From: an uncultured Muribaculaceae bacterium
GTDB taxonomy: Bacteria > Bacteroidota > Bacteroidia > Bacteroidales > Muribaculaceae
Assembly: GCA_910587235.1 (NCBI GenBank)
Contig: CAJUKD010000014.1
Coordinates: 1 to 64,000, forward strand
DNA: 64,000 bases
Direction: 5' to 3'
Both the position numbers and the translations under genes were made by a program. This document shows positions 34,834 to 43,598 of this stretch, in pieces; within the stretch, counting starts at the first letter, position 1; every line of letters starts with the position of its first letter. Below the pieces are notes generated by a model. The model saw only the letters and a program-made list of their open reading frames with translations, ran no database searches and was not told the origin of the DNA.

Positions 34834-35985
34834 TCAGAGAGTCCTTATTGCCTGGCATTCCATTTCCACAAGCCATCCGGGGCGGCATACCGGAGCAAGA
34901 ACAAGCAGGAACGGCAAGCCGGGGTAGCGTTTGCCGACAATATTCTCTACTGTAAGCGCGTCGGCGATATCGCGTATGTAGACAATTGCATGGCTCATGT
35001 CGGCGGGTGTGCATCCGGCTTCGGCGAGCAATACTTCCACGTTCTCGCACATGCGGTCGGTCTGCCCGCATATATCGCCCGGATGCACGATCATTCCTTT
35101 GTTGTCGATACTTGCCGTTCCCGAGATAAGCACACGTGTCCGGTCGGAGAAATCTATGGCCACTCCGCGTTCGAAGGCCACTCCGTATTCGCTCGTACGG
35201 TTAAGGTGCGATGCTCCGTAAAGGAAGCGTACTGCGCCGGATGGCAGGTCGGGAACAGAATAACTGTCCATTGTGACGGTCGCTGATGTGTCCGGATTGT
35301 TGCCGCCTATTCCGGTACTGGCTATGAAATGAGTGGACGTCGACAGGCCGTAGCGGGCAAAGACATCGTTGCGTCCGCTTACGACACCGTCATAATTAAC
35401 GTCGATATCGCGGACAAAAAACCATGTGCGCAGGCATCCGTCGGCAAGCGACGAGCCTTGGGTGCAGAGCTGGTCTGCAAGCTTGTCGAGCATGGATACG
35501 GTGGCATCATGGGAGGAAAGCCCCGGCCGGCATACCGAGGCAAGCCATAGCTCTGTGCTTCCGTCAGGTAATTTTACCGAGTGGTGTCCGTCGGGCAGAG
35601 TTTGTGTTTCCGCTCCTGCACGCAAGGATATCCACAGCGCGACTTTCGTCAGACCGTCGGCCGACAACGGTGCTTGTCCGATTACCGATACGGCACATCC
35701 GAGTCCAAGCCGTTTCAGGGCTTCGGACTGGTTGGACGGATCGCTGAGAAAGAAACGTGCGAATACAGGCACGGGATTTCCCGGCAGGCTTTCGCGAAGA
35801 GAGGCCAGTTGCCGGACCGTCGCGTCGAGCTGCTCGGTAAAACTGCCGTTCGGGCGCGGACGTATTATGGCATTGTATTCGGCACCTCCGGCAGGAGATG
35901 GGAATGCCGAGAATAGGACTCCGGCATTTTCTCCGTGCGTTTGAAGAGAGTGGTATGAAATGGTTGGGCTTATGTCGGGAATCAT
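34834..35985 (-). CDS. Tandem YjgF/Rid-like (FkbO/chorismatase-like) protein
   Basis: 383 residues, no signal peptide. The C-terminal third is a Rid domain: RVLISGTASIDNKGMIVHPG, DRMCENVEVLLAEAGCTPAD, AIVYIRDIADA. The middle portion shows a second, diverged copy (CLRTWFFVRDIDVNYDGVVSGRN, quoted here as CLRTWFFVRDID), and FIASTGIGG precedes the join. Two-domain Rid proteins resemble the chorismatase FkbO, but the substrate cannot be read from sequence. It overlaps the regulator gene by 4 bp and ccsA follows 6 bp later. Classical Rid proteins hydrolyse reactive imines. Confidence 0.75.
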   Translation of the reverse strand: MIPDISPTISYHSLQTHGENAGVLFSAFPSPAGGAEYNAIIRPRPNGSFTEQLDATVRQLASLRESLPGNPVPVFARFFLSDPSNQSEALKRLGLGCAVSVIGQAPLSADGLTKVALWISLRAGAETQTLPDGHHSVKLPDGSTELWLASVCRPGLSSHDATVSMLDKLADQLCTQGSSLADGCLRTWFFVRDIDVNYDGVVSGRNDVFARYGLSTSTHFIASTGIGGNNPDTSATVTMDSYSVPDLPSGAVRFLYGASHLNRTSEYGVAFERGVAIDFSDRTRVLISGTASIDNKGMIVHPGDICGQTDRMCENVEVLLAEAGCTPADMSHAIVYIRDIADALTVENIVGKRYPGLPFLLVLAPVCRPGWLVEMECQAIRTL

Positions 35986-38900
35986 TGTTGTTCGTCGGTA
36001 GCGGTGTCTTTATTTACAAAGCGTTCGATATATTCGCTCGGAAGCATTCTGAACTCTTTCTTGAAGCATAGACTGAAATATTTCGGGTCGTTGAACCCGA
36101 CAGCATAGGCAAGTTCCGAGATTCGTATGCCTTTCTTTTCGCCCATGATACGGCAGGCGGTTTTCAGCCTGATGTTGCGGACAAAAGAAGAATACGACAG
36201 GCCGGTGAGTGATTTCAGTTTGCGGAATAGCGTTGATTTCGAGATTGCCATATCCTTGGCAAACATGGTCTGGCTATAGTCGGGGTCGCTTATGTGGGCT
36301 GTTATGAGTTCCATCGATTTCTTCAGGAAATTTTCGTCCAGCGATGTGTATACATAAGAGTCCACGTCGGTGGCGAATTGTTCGCGGAAGTTGCGGTTGC
36401 TTGTGGAGCGCCTGCTCAGCAGATTCGATATTCTGGCTTGCAGGACCGTGAAACTGAACGGCTTCGGAATAAAGCCGTCGGCACCTGCCTTATAAGCTTC
36501 CACTTCAGCGTCCTCCATGGCGTTTGCCGTAAGCAGGAGGATGGGAATATGGCTGGACTCTATCCGTGATTTTGCCTGACGGCAGAAGTCGAGTCCGTTC
36601 ATGCCCGGCATCATCATGTCGGTTATTATCAGGTTGATGTCGTGGGCGGCGAGAGTTTTCATGGCGCTTTCGGCCGACGGGGCTGTCAGCACCGTGTAGT
36701 CGTGTGAGAGCAGTTGCGACATCAGCCTCAGAAGGTCGCCGTCGTCCTCGACGACAAGCAGAGTTTCTTTTCCATCGCTTTCGGGCAATACCGCGCGATC
36801 TTCATATACGGCTGTATCCTCAGCTGTCGTTGTATCGTTTTTTTGCGGAGAATCTGAAACCGTGGATAAAGTCATAGCCGGCATGTTGTCGATTTCATTC
36901 TCCTGATATGCCGTCCGCAGGATGGGGATTGTCACCCGGAACTCGGTTCCTACACCTTCAGTGCTTTCTACTTCTATGGCACCGTGGTGTAGTTCCACGA
37001 GATCTTTGGTTAATGAAAGGCCTATCCCGTTGCCTGATGTGCTGTAGCGGCGGTGTTCGCCTTCGTAGAATCGTTTGAAAAGATCCGGAATACGCTGGGA
37101 CGGAATTCCGGGTCCGTTGTCGGCCACGCTGATTACGGCCCGGGAAAGTTCAGGAACGTATTCGAGTTTTATCGTTACTTTTCCATCCGGCAATACATAT
37201 TTTGCGGCGTTGGTGAGCAGGTTGTAAAGTATTTTGTCGATTTTGTCGGGATCGAACCATGCTTTCAGCTGTTCCGCTTCATGGGTGAATGTACATTCCA
37301 GACCTCGGGCTTTCATCACCGGCATGATGTTTTCAATTATTCCGCCGACCATGGCAACCAGGTCGCCTTCCGATACACGCAGGCGCAGGTTGCCGCTTTC
37401 CGCTTTGCGGAATTCGAGGACTTGCTGCAGAAGCCTCGACAGGCGGTTCACGCTGTTCATCATTATGCGGTGATACTCTTTCTGTTCGGGTGTGTTGCCT
37501 TTCATCTGTTCCGCCACGGCCGAGATAATCGACAGCGGAGTCAGCCATTCGTGGGTGACGTTGGTGAAAAAACGCAACTTGTCGCGGTTAAGCCGTTCGG
37601 CCTGTTCCAGCTCAAGTTCCCGAAGGTGCAGCTCGTTGCTCCGGCGTACGCGGGTGCGGGAGATACGGAACAGGATATATATCGCGGCAAGCGAGATTAA
37701 CAGGTAGATAAGCTTCGCCCACCATGTGGCCCATAGCGACGGTTCCACTATTACTTTAAGGGTACGTTCTTTGCCGGACCATGCACCTTTGGCATCGCTT
37801 GTCATTACACGGAAAGTGTATTCTCCGGGAGAAAGGTTGTTGTAATAGGCGAATCGGCGAGATGCGTCAGGATATTGCCATCCGGAATCGAATCCGTCAA
37901 GCCGGTAGGCGTACTTGTGCTGCAGGGGATTGTTCAGGAAGTCGAGCACCATGAACTCGATGCTGAAATTGTTTTGAGAAGGATTCAGCCGTATGCACTC
38001 TGTATAACCCGGCGCAAGTTGTGAAACAGCGTCGCGTTCGTCGTCCGACATTCTTTCCCACGACACTCCGGATACCTTTATGTCGGTGATTGTTACCGGC
38101 AGTGAGCAGGATTCGTCCTCTGTCAGCTCTCCGCTTATTATGTTCAGGCCATGCGGGCCTCCGAAGAACATGCGGCCGGCATAGTCACGGAAAGCGGCAT
38201 TGTGGCTGAATATATTATCCTGTGCCCCGTCGCTTGAAGTGAATACCTTGAAACTGGCCGTCGAGTTGTCCGGCGAAACCCTGAGCCTGTACAGTCCCAT
38301 GTTCGAGCCTATCCACAGATTGGATGCGCTGTCGCCGAGTATACTCGAAATTACATCGCCCGGAAGATTCCACTTCACATGCACCGGAGTAAAAGAGTCT
38401 TCCGTATAGTCGTAGAGGCTTAGTCCGGCGCCTGATGTTCCGGCCCATACCCGACCTGATATATCGCAGTAGAGAACGGTTACGGCTGTTGAATTGAGAG
38501 AGGCTCCTGACGGGTTGTAGGTTTTGACGCTATAGGCTGAGGGCCGGGTTCCGTAACCGTCGATACGGACAACTCCGAGGTTTTTAGAACCTACCCATAT
38601 ACATCCGTCGGCGCCCTCTACAATGCTGTTGACACTGATGCCTTCCTCAAACAGGCTATCGAAGCGGCAATATGTGCCGTCGGGCATCAGAACGGTAAGT
38701 CCGGGCAATGCTCCGAACCACATCCGTCCGGAGCTGTCCTCATATATTGCCGACACTCTGTCGCCGGCAAGCCAGGGGGTATTGGAGCGTGTGTGGTGCT
38801 CCATCGTTTTTCCGTCGGAGGATATTATGTATAGCCCTCCGTCGTAGGTGCCGACATACATTTTGCCGTCGGATGCCTGGATGATACATTGTGTCGTGTA

Positions 38901-40136
38901 TGGCGTGGCGGATGCCGCAGAGAAGGGGTGTCCGGGATTTGCGCTTACGGAACCGTCGCGCATGTCATAGACGGCGACACCTGAATTAGCGCCCAGACTA
39001 ATCCATAGCCGTCCCTGCCTGTCGCCGCTCACCCGCTGTACGGAGTTTGTTCCGAAGCGTTCGCGTATGCCGTCGAGCCGGTCCAGATTCAGACCAGTGC
39101 TTTTGGAGGCGAATGACATAGCTCCTTTTCCGAGAATACTGATCCACATCACTCCGGCGCGGTCGTGGATGATAGATGTGACTTCTTTTACGGAATTGTC
39201 GTTGCCGTCGGAGTATATGTGCTCGAATGCCGTAGAACTTTCGTGCAGAAGACTAACACCTTTTCGGGTACCTATCCAGAGTGTGTGGGTGGACGGGTCT
39301 TCTGATATGGAGTAGATGATATTGTCTGATATCGATGTCGGGTCTGAAGTGTCGTGGGTGTAGTTTTCCCAGGAAACTTTTTCCGGATCATAAGGATTGC
39401 GGAGCATGGAAAGACCGCAGTCCCAGCTGCCGACCCATATCCTGTGGCGGCTGTCCTCGAATATCACGTGGGCGGATTTGCGTTCGTTGAACCGTGGATA
39501 TGAATGGAACGCTCCGTCCGTCGACAGCCGGTAGAGTCCTTCGTTCCATGTTCCGATCCATATATTGCCACGAGAGTCCTCCATAAGAGATTTTACGGAA
39601 GTCTGCGGCATTACGTCGCCGGAGCGTTCTCGAGTATACAGATGAAGGCTGTCGGTGTCTGTGAGGTATTCGAAAAGGCCTTGGTCGGAGCCTACAAATA
39701 TACGTCCGTCGCGGGTTGCCAGCAGGCAGGATATGGTGTTGCTCCTCAGTTCGGGACGTATGATTCTTCTGATGGCAGACCTCTTTTTGTCGAATACGTT
39801 CAGCCCTTCCTGTGTGCCTATCCATATTCTGTTCAGCTTGTCTTCGGCCAGGCAGGTGATGTTGTTGTTTGTGAGTACTTCCCCGCTGCGTATGTCTGAT
39901 TTGAATACGGTCATACGCGCGCCGTCGTAGCGTGCAAGCCCATTATGGGTGGCGAACCACATGTAGCCTTCGCTGTCCTGGAGGACTTGCTGCACATTGT
40001 CGGATGGAAGTCCGTCGTAGGTGCTTGTAAGGCGTGTACGGTATGGGCTGTTTCCGGCGGGTGTGGAAGCGTATGCCTGAAAGAACAGGCACAGTGTCAT
40101 CAGGAATACGGTTATGAATTTACTGTTCGGTAGCAT
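35982..40136 (-). CDS. Hybrid two-component system sensor kinase/AraC-type regulator
   Basis: 1384 residues. A signal peptide (MLPNSKFITVFLMTLCLFFQAYA) is followed by a periplasmic sensor of two beta-propellers built of Reg_prop repeats (GYMWFATHNGLARYDG, RIWIGTQEGLNVFD) and a Y_Y_Y domain (about 740-810). One membrane helix follows near 820. The histidine kinase has its H-box NVTHEWLTPLS with H862 and ATP-lid NGPGIP ... GNGIGLSL. The receiver domain (about 1124-1240) has D1173 and the AraC helix-turn-helix covers about 1290-1373. All catalytic residues look intact. Such regulators usually control glycan loci; this one overlaps the lipoprotein gene upstream by 17 bp, in an operon with cytochrome maturation. 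Confidence 0.95.
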   Translation of the reverse strand: MLPNSKFITVFLMTLCLFFQAYASTPAGNSPYRTRLTSTYDGLPSDNVQQVLQDSEGYMWFATHNGLARYDGARMTVFKSDIRSGEVLTNNNITCLAEDKLNRIWIGTQEGLNVFDKKRSAIRRIIRPELRSNTISCLLATRDGRIFVGSDQGLFEYLTDTDSLHLYTRERSGDVMPQTSVKSLMEDSRGNIWIGTWNEGLYRLSTDGAFHSYPRFNERKSAHVIFEDSRHRIWVGSWDCGLSMLRNPYDPEKVSWENYTHDTSDPTSISDNIIYSISEDPSTHTLWIGTRKGVSLLHESSTAFEHIYSDGNDNSVKEVTSIIHDRAGVMWISILGKGAMSFASKSTGLNLDRLDGIRERFGTNSVQRVSGDRQGRLWISLGANSGVAVYDMRDGSVSANPGHPFSAASATPYTTQCIIQASDGKMYVGTYDGGLYIISSDGKTMEHHTRSNTPWLAGDRVSAIYEDSSGRMWFGALPGLTVLMPDGTYCRFDSLFEEGISVNSIVEGADGCIWVGSKNLGVVRIDGYGTRPSAYSVKTYNPSGASLNSTAVTVLYCDISGRVWAGTSGAGLSLYDYTEDSFTPVHVKWNLPGDVISSILGDSASNLWIGSNMGLYRLRVSPDNSTASFKVFTSSDGAQDNIFSHNAAFRDYAGRMFFGGPHGLNIISGELTEDESCSLPVTITDIKVSGVSWERMSDDERDAVSQLAPGYTECIRLNPSQNNFSIEFMVLDFLNNPLQHKYAYRLDGFDSGWQYPDASRRFAYYNNLSPGEYTFRVMTSDAKGAWSGKERTLKVIVEPSLWATWWAKLIYLLISLAAIYILFRISRTRVRRSNELHLRELELEQAERLNRDKLRFFTNVTHEWLTPLSIISAVAEQMKGNTPEQKEYHRIMMNSVNRLSRLLQQVLEFRKAESGNLRLRVSEGDLVAMVGGIIENIMPVMKARGLECTFTHEAEQLKAWFDPDKIDKILYNLLTNAAKYVLPDGKVTIKLEYVPELSRAVISVADNGPGIPSQRIPDLFKRFYEGEHRRYSTSGNGIGLSLTKDLVELHHGAIEVESTEGVGTEFRVTIPILRTAYQENEIDNMPAMTLSTVSDSPQKNDTTTAEDTAVYEDRAVLPESDGKETLLVVEDDGDLLRLMSQLLSHDYTVLTAPSAESAMKTLAAHDINLIITDMMMPGMNGLDFCRQAKSRIESSHIPILLLTANAMEDAEVEAYKAGADGFIPKPFSFTVLQARISNLLSRRSTSNRNFREQFATDVDSYVYTSLDENFLKKSMELITAHISDPDYSQTMFAKDMAISKSTLFRKLKSLTGLSYSSFVRNIRLKTACRIMGEKKGIRISELAYAVGFNDPKYFSLCFKKEFRMLPSEYIERFVNKDTATDEQQ

Positions 40137-41640
40137 TTATCGGGTCGGACTGTACGGTTTCGATAATCTGACGCTTGGAGATTTCCACCGGGCAGACCAT
40201 GAACTCGGGTATATTGTATGATTTCATCCTTTCCGTGTCGTGGTCGGGCGACTGTTGTGGCAGCCGGAATGGTTTGTGTGCCTTTCCGTCGCGCCCGAAA
40301 TAGGCGATATAAAGGCGTGTATATGATCCGTCGTCGCGCCGGCTGCTGAATATGATCCACCTTCCGTTCGACGACCAGCTGTGGTAGCTCTCGACGTCGT
40401 TGCTGTTGAGTTCCTCCATCGGCCTTGTTTCTCCGGTAGATAGGTCTTTTATATATAGGTCGCTGTCGCGGTGCCAGATATGGAATGTGCCGAAGCGTCC
40501 CATGGTGAACAGCAGGTAACGGCCATCGGGTGACGGGCGCGGAAGGGTGGCGCTCATTCCGAATTCCGATGCCGCGAAAATGGTGTCGGGCGTACCGAAA
40601 CTGTGGGTGGCGATGTCAAAGGGTCGATACAGGATGTCGTAACGGAAGTCTTCGAAATTCGTGTTCTGGTATAATGCCATCGCTTTTTTTGTCATTGCCG
40701 GTACGGCGGCTTCGGCATACCACAGTCCTTTGCCGTCGGGATGCCAGTAGGGAAACGTGGCGAGCCGAGATGAATCGTTCCCTTGCGTAGATATATGGCT
40801 TATGCGGTCTGTTGCCACGTCGTAGAGAATAATCTCCGATGCGGCATCCTGGACTTCCACCTTGTTCCGGTCGTTGGTATGGAAACTCTGGGTGGTTGTG
40901 TTGACGGAGTAGGCTATCAGAGCTTCGGTGGGATGCCATGAGGGATATACTCCTGAAGAAACCGTAGAGCCTGTCTTAAGATTGACTTTCTTCAGTTGTC
41001 CGCCATGGCTGACCAGAGTTCCTCCTTTGCGCACCCTGAAGTGCATCTGCATGTTGCCTTCACGGTTATAATCCTGATATGAGTGGCAGTTCATGCACTG
41101 TCCTTCTTTTTCGGTAGAAAGAGCCTGACTGTTGAAAATTTCTTTTTCTTCAAAGCTGCCGAGTTCTCTCTGGCATATTGCCATTGTTTCGAATGATATG
41201 TAGGACGGTTCTATCAAGCGGTATGAGATATACGGGTCGATACTGTCGGCCACGGCATTCCGCATGGCTTTGGGATATCGAGTCCATCGGCCGGAGTGTT
41301 CCACATATATATCGGCGAACACGGAATCACCCATGGCGTCGCATGTCAGCTTGTGCCAGCGGTCGGCAGGGATGTCGGTCGTGCGTCCGTCTACGGTAAA
41401 ACCTTCCGCATCTTTTCCGGAGTAGAAGTGTACCGTATAATTGTCGGCCACGGTATCGATACGGAAATTAAGCGGTGCTATATTGCAGGGTATCGTGAGC
41501 CGGGTATAATCGGGTATGATTGCAGTTTCGGTTCCGGCGTCGGTATATGCTTCGGGTATCCGGGGCGAACAGGACGCAAGAAGCGCCGGCAGAAGCATGC
41601 CGGATGCTATGGACAAAACGGAAAAACGACTGATTTTCAT
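40120..41640 (-). CDS. PD40/TolB-like lipoprotein with a CXXCH haem-binding motif
   Basis: 506 residues. The lipobox LASC places the lipid on C24. An N-terminal beta domain (about 30-145) precedes the sequence CMNCHS, a c-type haem motif (C182, C185, H186). Residues 220-470 form a WD40-like TolB propeller (YPSWHPTEALIAYSV, FPYWHPDGKGLWYAEA, SPDGRYLLFTMGRFG, HSWSSNGRWIIFSSRRDDGS). It overlaps the upstream membrane protein gene by 4 bp and the kinase gene by 17 bp. A covalently bound haem would need a CcsA-type system, and one is encoded three genes downstream. Haem attachment and any redox or sensing role are inferred. Confidence 0.82.
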   Translation of the reverse strand: MKISRFSVLSIASGMLLPALLASCSPRIPEAYTDAGTETAIIPDYTRLTIPCNIAPLNFRIDTVADNYTVHFYSGKDAEGFTVDGRTTDIPADRWHKLTCDAMGDSVFADIYVEHSGRWTRYPKAMRNAVADSIDPYISYRLIEPSYISFETMAICQRELGSFEEKEIFNSQALSTEKEGQCMNCHSYQDYNREGNMQMHFRVRKGGTLVSHGGQLKKVNLKTGSTVSSGVYPSWHPTEALIAYSVNTTTQSFHTNDRNKVEVQDAASEIILYDVATDRISHISTQGNDSSRLATFPYWHPDGKGLWYAEAAVPAMTKKAMALYQNTNFEDFRYDILYRPFDIATHSFGTPDTIFAASEFGMSATLPRPSPDGRYLLFTMGRFGTFHIWHRDSDLYIKDLSTGETRPMEELNSNDVESYHSWSSNGRWIIFSSRRDDGSYTRLYIAYFGRDGKAHKPFRLPQQSPDHDTERMKSYNIPEFMVCPVEISKRQIIETVQSDPINATEQ

Positions 41641-43496
41641 GTTGTCTTAAGGTCGTTGATAAAGAAATAATAGAACCAGTAAGTGTCGCTGAAGTCCTTG
41701 CGGAAAGCTTCACGGTTGTATTCCTCGGAATAGTTGGAGTTCTGACGGGCCATTGTCATGAAGCGTTCGAAACGTGCGGCTATTTCCGGGTCGATTGCAA
41801 AGCGGTGCCAGTCCACTTCGTTCTCGAGGGCGGAGAAGAGCAGGGCTGCCTCCTGATAGTGGACAGGAAGCCGGTCGTGGGTTCTGGCATATAGCATGAA
41901 TCGCGGCCAGAATTCTGCAATGTCTTTTTTCTTCATGTTGAACTGTAGCGACAGTTCTACCAGGGCAGGCGGCCCGCCTGCAAGAGCGGCGACATTAGAA
42001 CTTATGTAATGCTCGATGAGTCCTGAATCTCCGCCAAGCTGCGAGTCATAAGCTGTCAGAGGTTTTATCGATGCCATTTCCGGGTCGTTGCCGATGAGTT
42101 CGGGATTGTCGGCATAGCGTAGATATTTTTCGGCCTCGCCGGAATGGAACATCGAGCCTGAAATCATGCGAAGATAACGGCGAGCCAGATTATATTCCCC
42201 GTTCATAAGAGCGCATTTGCTCATGTATCTGAGGTATTCCGTTTTATATCCGTATTCGACCATGTCTTCCATGCACCAGCGGTAACAGTCATTCAGACGT
42301 CCGAAAAGATAGTTTAGCGAACGGGCCGAGCTTAGACGAAGGGCAAGAAAGGGGTAAGGGCTGGCGTACTCCGCAGCACCCTGAGGGAATGTGAACAGGC
42401 TGTCGGGTGCATCGCCGCGGTGGAACAGTGCGGCGTGAGTGAGCATTTCCACGGCACGTGTCGGTTCCTCTTTGAGTTCTCTTGCCTTTCTGATGGCGGC
42501 GGAGTTGTCGCCATCGGAGATGGCTATATCCATGGCTACCATGGTTTCGAAATTGGCATCGCGGAACCGGCATACAAATATCGATATGACGGATATGGCA
42601 AATATGGCAGCTGAAATATATCCGGCGGATTTTTGTTGAGTCGCTTTTCTTCCGCTGTGGAACAATGCGGACATAAATATCAGTGTGCCGATTGTAATCC
42701 AATATGTAAGCATTAAGGGTTGAAAGTCGGCGGCCATGCGCGGTATTCCGGCGGTGTAGATGTGGGAAAGCATGGCGTGCGACTCAAATAAGTAGAAGTA
42801 CAGCTGTGGTATGATAGCCGCAAGTGCGGCTCCCGTGATTGCAATCCACAGGATGCGTCGTTGGCGGTTGCTGATCTCGTCGACAGCGCAAAGTCCTGCG
42901 CCAAGAAGCGAGTAGAAGCCGAAGAGAGGATATGTAAAGGTACAGATAATTATGATAATGGCGCGGACAAGCGGTCGGCGCGAGGCGCGGAACACAGCTG
43001 TTGCCGCAATCGAAAAGCTGAAGCCTATTACCCCGGTCCAGATGAATCCCGGAGTCTTTGACATGTAGATTAGGTAGCCGGGCATAAGGGCGAACAGCAA
43101 CATCATGGCTGACGGGACAATCGCGGCAGGCGACAGATTACGCGGCAGGCGGAATGTGGCGGATGTCAGTGCCCAGAGTCCGATAAGGGCGGCTGTAAAA
43201 ATTGTGGCGCCGAGCCACGGATAGTAGAAAAACTGGGTCAGGAATGAAGCAATCCAGTCGATAAATCCTGCGGGAACGCTCATGCAATGGTTGAAAAACC
43301 ATTGCCCGCCCATGAAAAACGATAAATCCTCAAGTTTCCGAAGATAAGGTGCTCCGGCACCTGTCATCAGCAAAACGATTGATGAGAGGGCAAATATTGC
43401 AGGAAACAGAATGTACGACATGCGTGCACAGGTGTTTGTTTCCGTTCGTTTGCCGGTGTTTGGTTTCGGAGTACTGTCTGCTTTGTTTCCGGACAT
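41637..43496 (-). CDS. DUF6057-like polytopic membrane protein
   Basis: 619 residues from the start at 43496; an earlier in-frame start lies upstream of the promoter. Residues 25-340 contain about nine or ten hydrophobic helices, with an early loop FMGGQWFFNHCMSVPAGFIDW. The C-terminal 280 residues are soluble and helical, with paired-helix repeats such as KCALMNGEYNLARRYLRMIS, so a TPR-like fold is likely. I associate this architecture with the Bacteroidales DUF6057 family, of unknown function. It is the first gene of the five-gene operon and overlaps the CXXCH lipoprotein gene by 4 bp, so the two probably act together. Confidence 0.7.
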   Translation of the reverse strand: MSGNKADSTPKPNTGKRTETNTCARMSYILFPAIFALSSIVLLMTGAGAPYLRKLEDLSFFMGGQWFFNHCMSVPAGFIDWIASFLTQFFYYPWLGATIFTAALIGLWALTSATFRLPRNLSPAAIVPSAMMLLFALMPGYLIYMSKTPGFIWTGVIGFSFSIAATAVFRASRRPLVRAIIIIICTFTYPLFGFYSLLGAGLCAVDEISNRQRRILWIAITGAALAAIIPQLYFYLFESHAMLSHIYTAGIPRMAADFQPLMLTYWITIGTLIFMSALFHSGRKATQQKSAGYISAAIFAISVISIFVCRFRDANFETMVAMDIAISDGDNSAAIRKARELKEEPTRAVEMLTHAALFHRGDAPDSLFTFPQGAAEYASPYPFLALRLSSARSLNYLFGRLNDCYRWCMEDMVEYGYKTEYLRYMSKCALMNGEYNLARRYLRMISGSMFHSGEAEKYLRYADNPELIGNDPEMASIKPLTAYDSQLGGDSGLIEHYISSNVAALAGGPPALVELSLQFNMKKKDIAEFWPRFMLYARTHDRLPVHYQEAALLFSALENEVDWHRFAIDPEIAARFERFMTMARQNSNYSEEYNREAFRKDFSDTYWFYYFFINDLKTT

Positions 43497-43537
43497 GGAT
43501 TGTGATAACAATTGATTGTGTAATAGGTTGCTTAATG

Positions 43538-43568
43538 CAAAATTAGCAAAAAAATGCCGCACGTCAAA
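43538..43568 (-). promoter_or_regulatory. Promoter of the DUF6057-CXXCH-kinase-Rid-CcsA operon
   Basis: On the minus strand, TTTG (43565-43568), a 19-bp spacer, then TAATTTTG (43538-43545), about 42 bp before the ATG at 43496. The -33 element lies inside the loop of the terminator of the preceding GH43 gene. Confidence 0.8.
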
Positions 43569-43583
43569 CAAGCCGTGCGGCAT
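43547..43583 (-). terminator. Terminator of the GH43-like gene, overlapping the next promoter
   Basis: A 10-bp stem ATGCCGCACG / CGTGCGGCAT followed on the minus strand by a T run (43548-43554), which forms part of the spacer of the next promoter. Confidence 0.88.
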
Positions 43584-43598
43584 TTTGCGTGAGAATTA

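Noticed and set aside
35982..40136. Assigning the hybrid regulator as the proven controller of the GH128/GH43 locus
   Set aside because: Proximity alone supports it; the regulator is in a separate operon with its own promoter, so this is kept as a hypothesis.
43497..43583. Upstream start (43583) for the DUF6057-like gene
   Set aside because: It lies upstream of the promoter and inside the terminator hairpin of the GH43-like gene, so it would not be in the mRNA.
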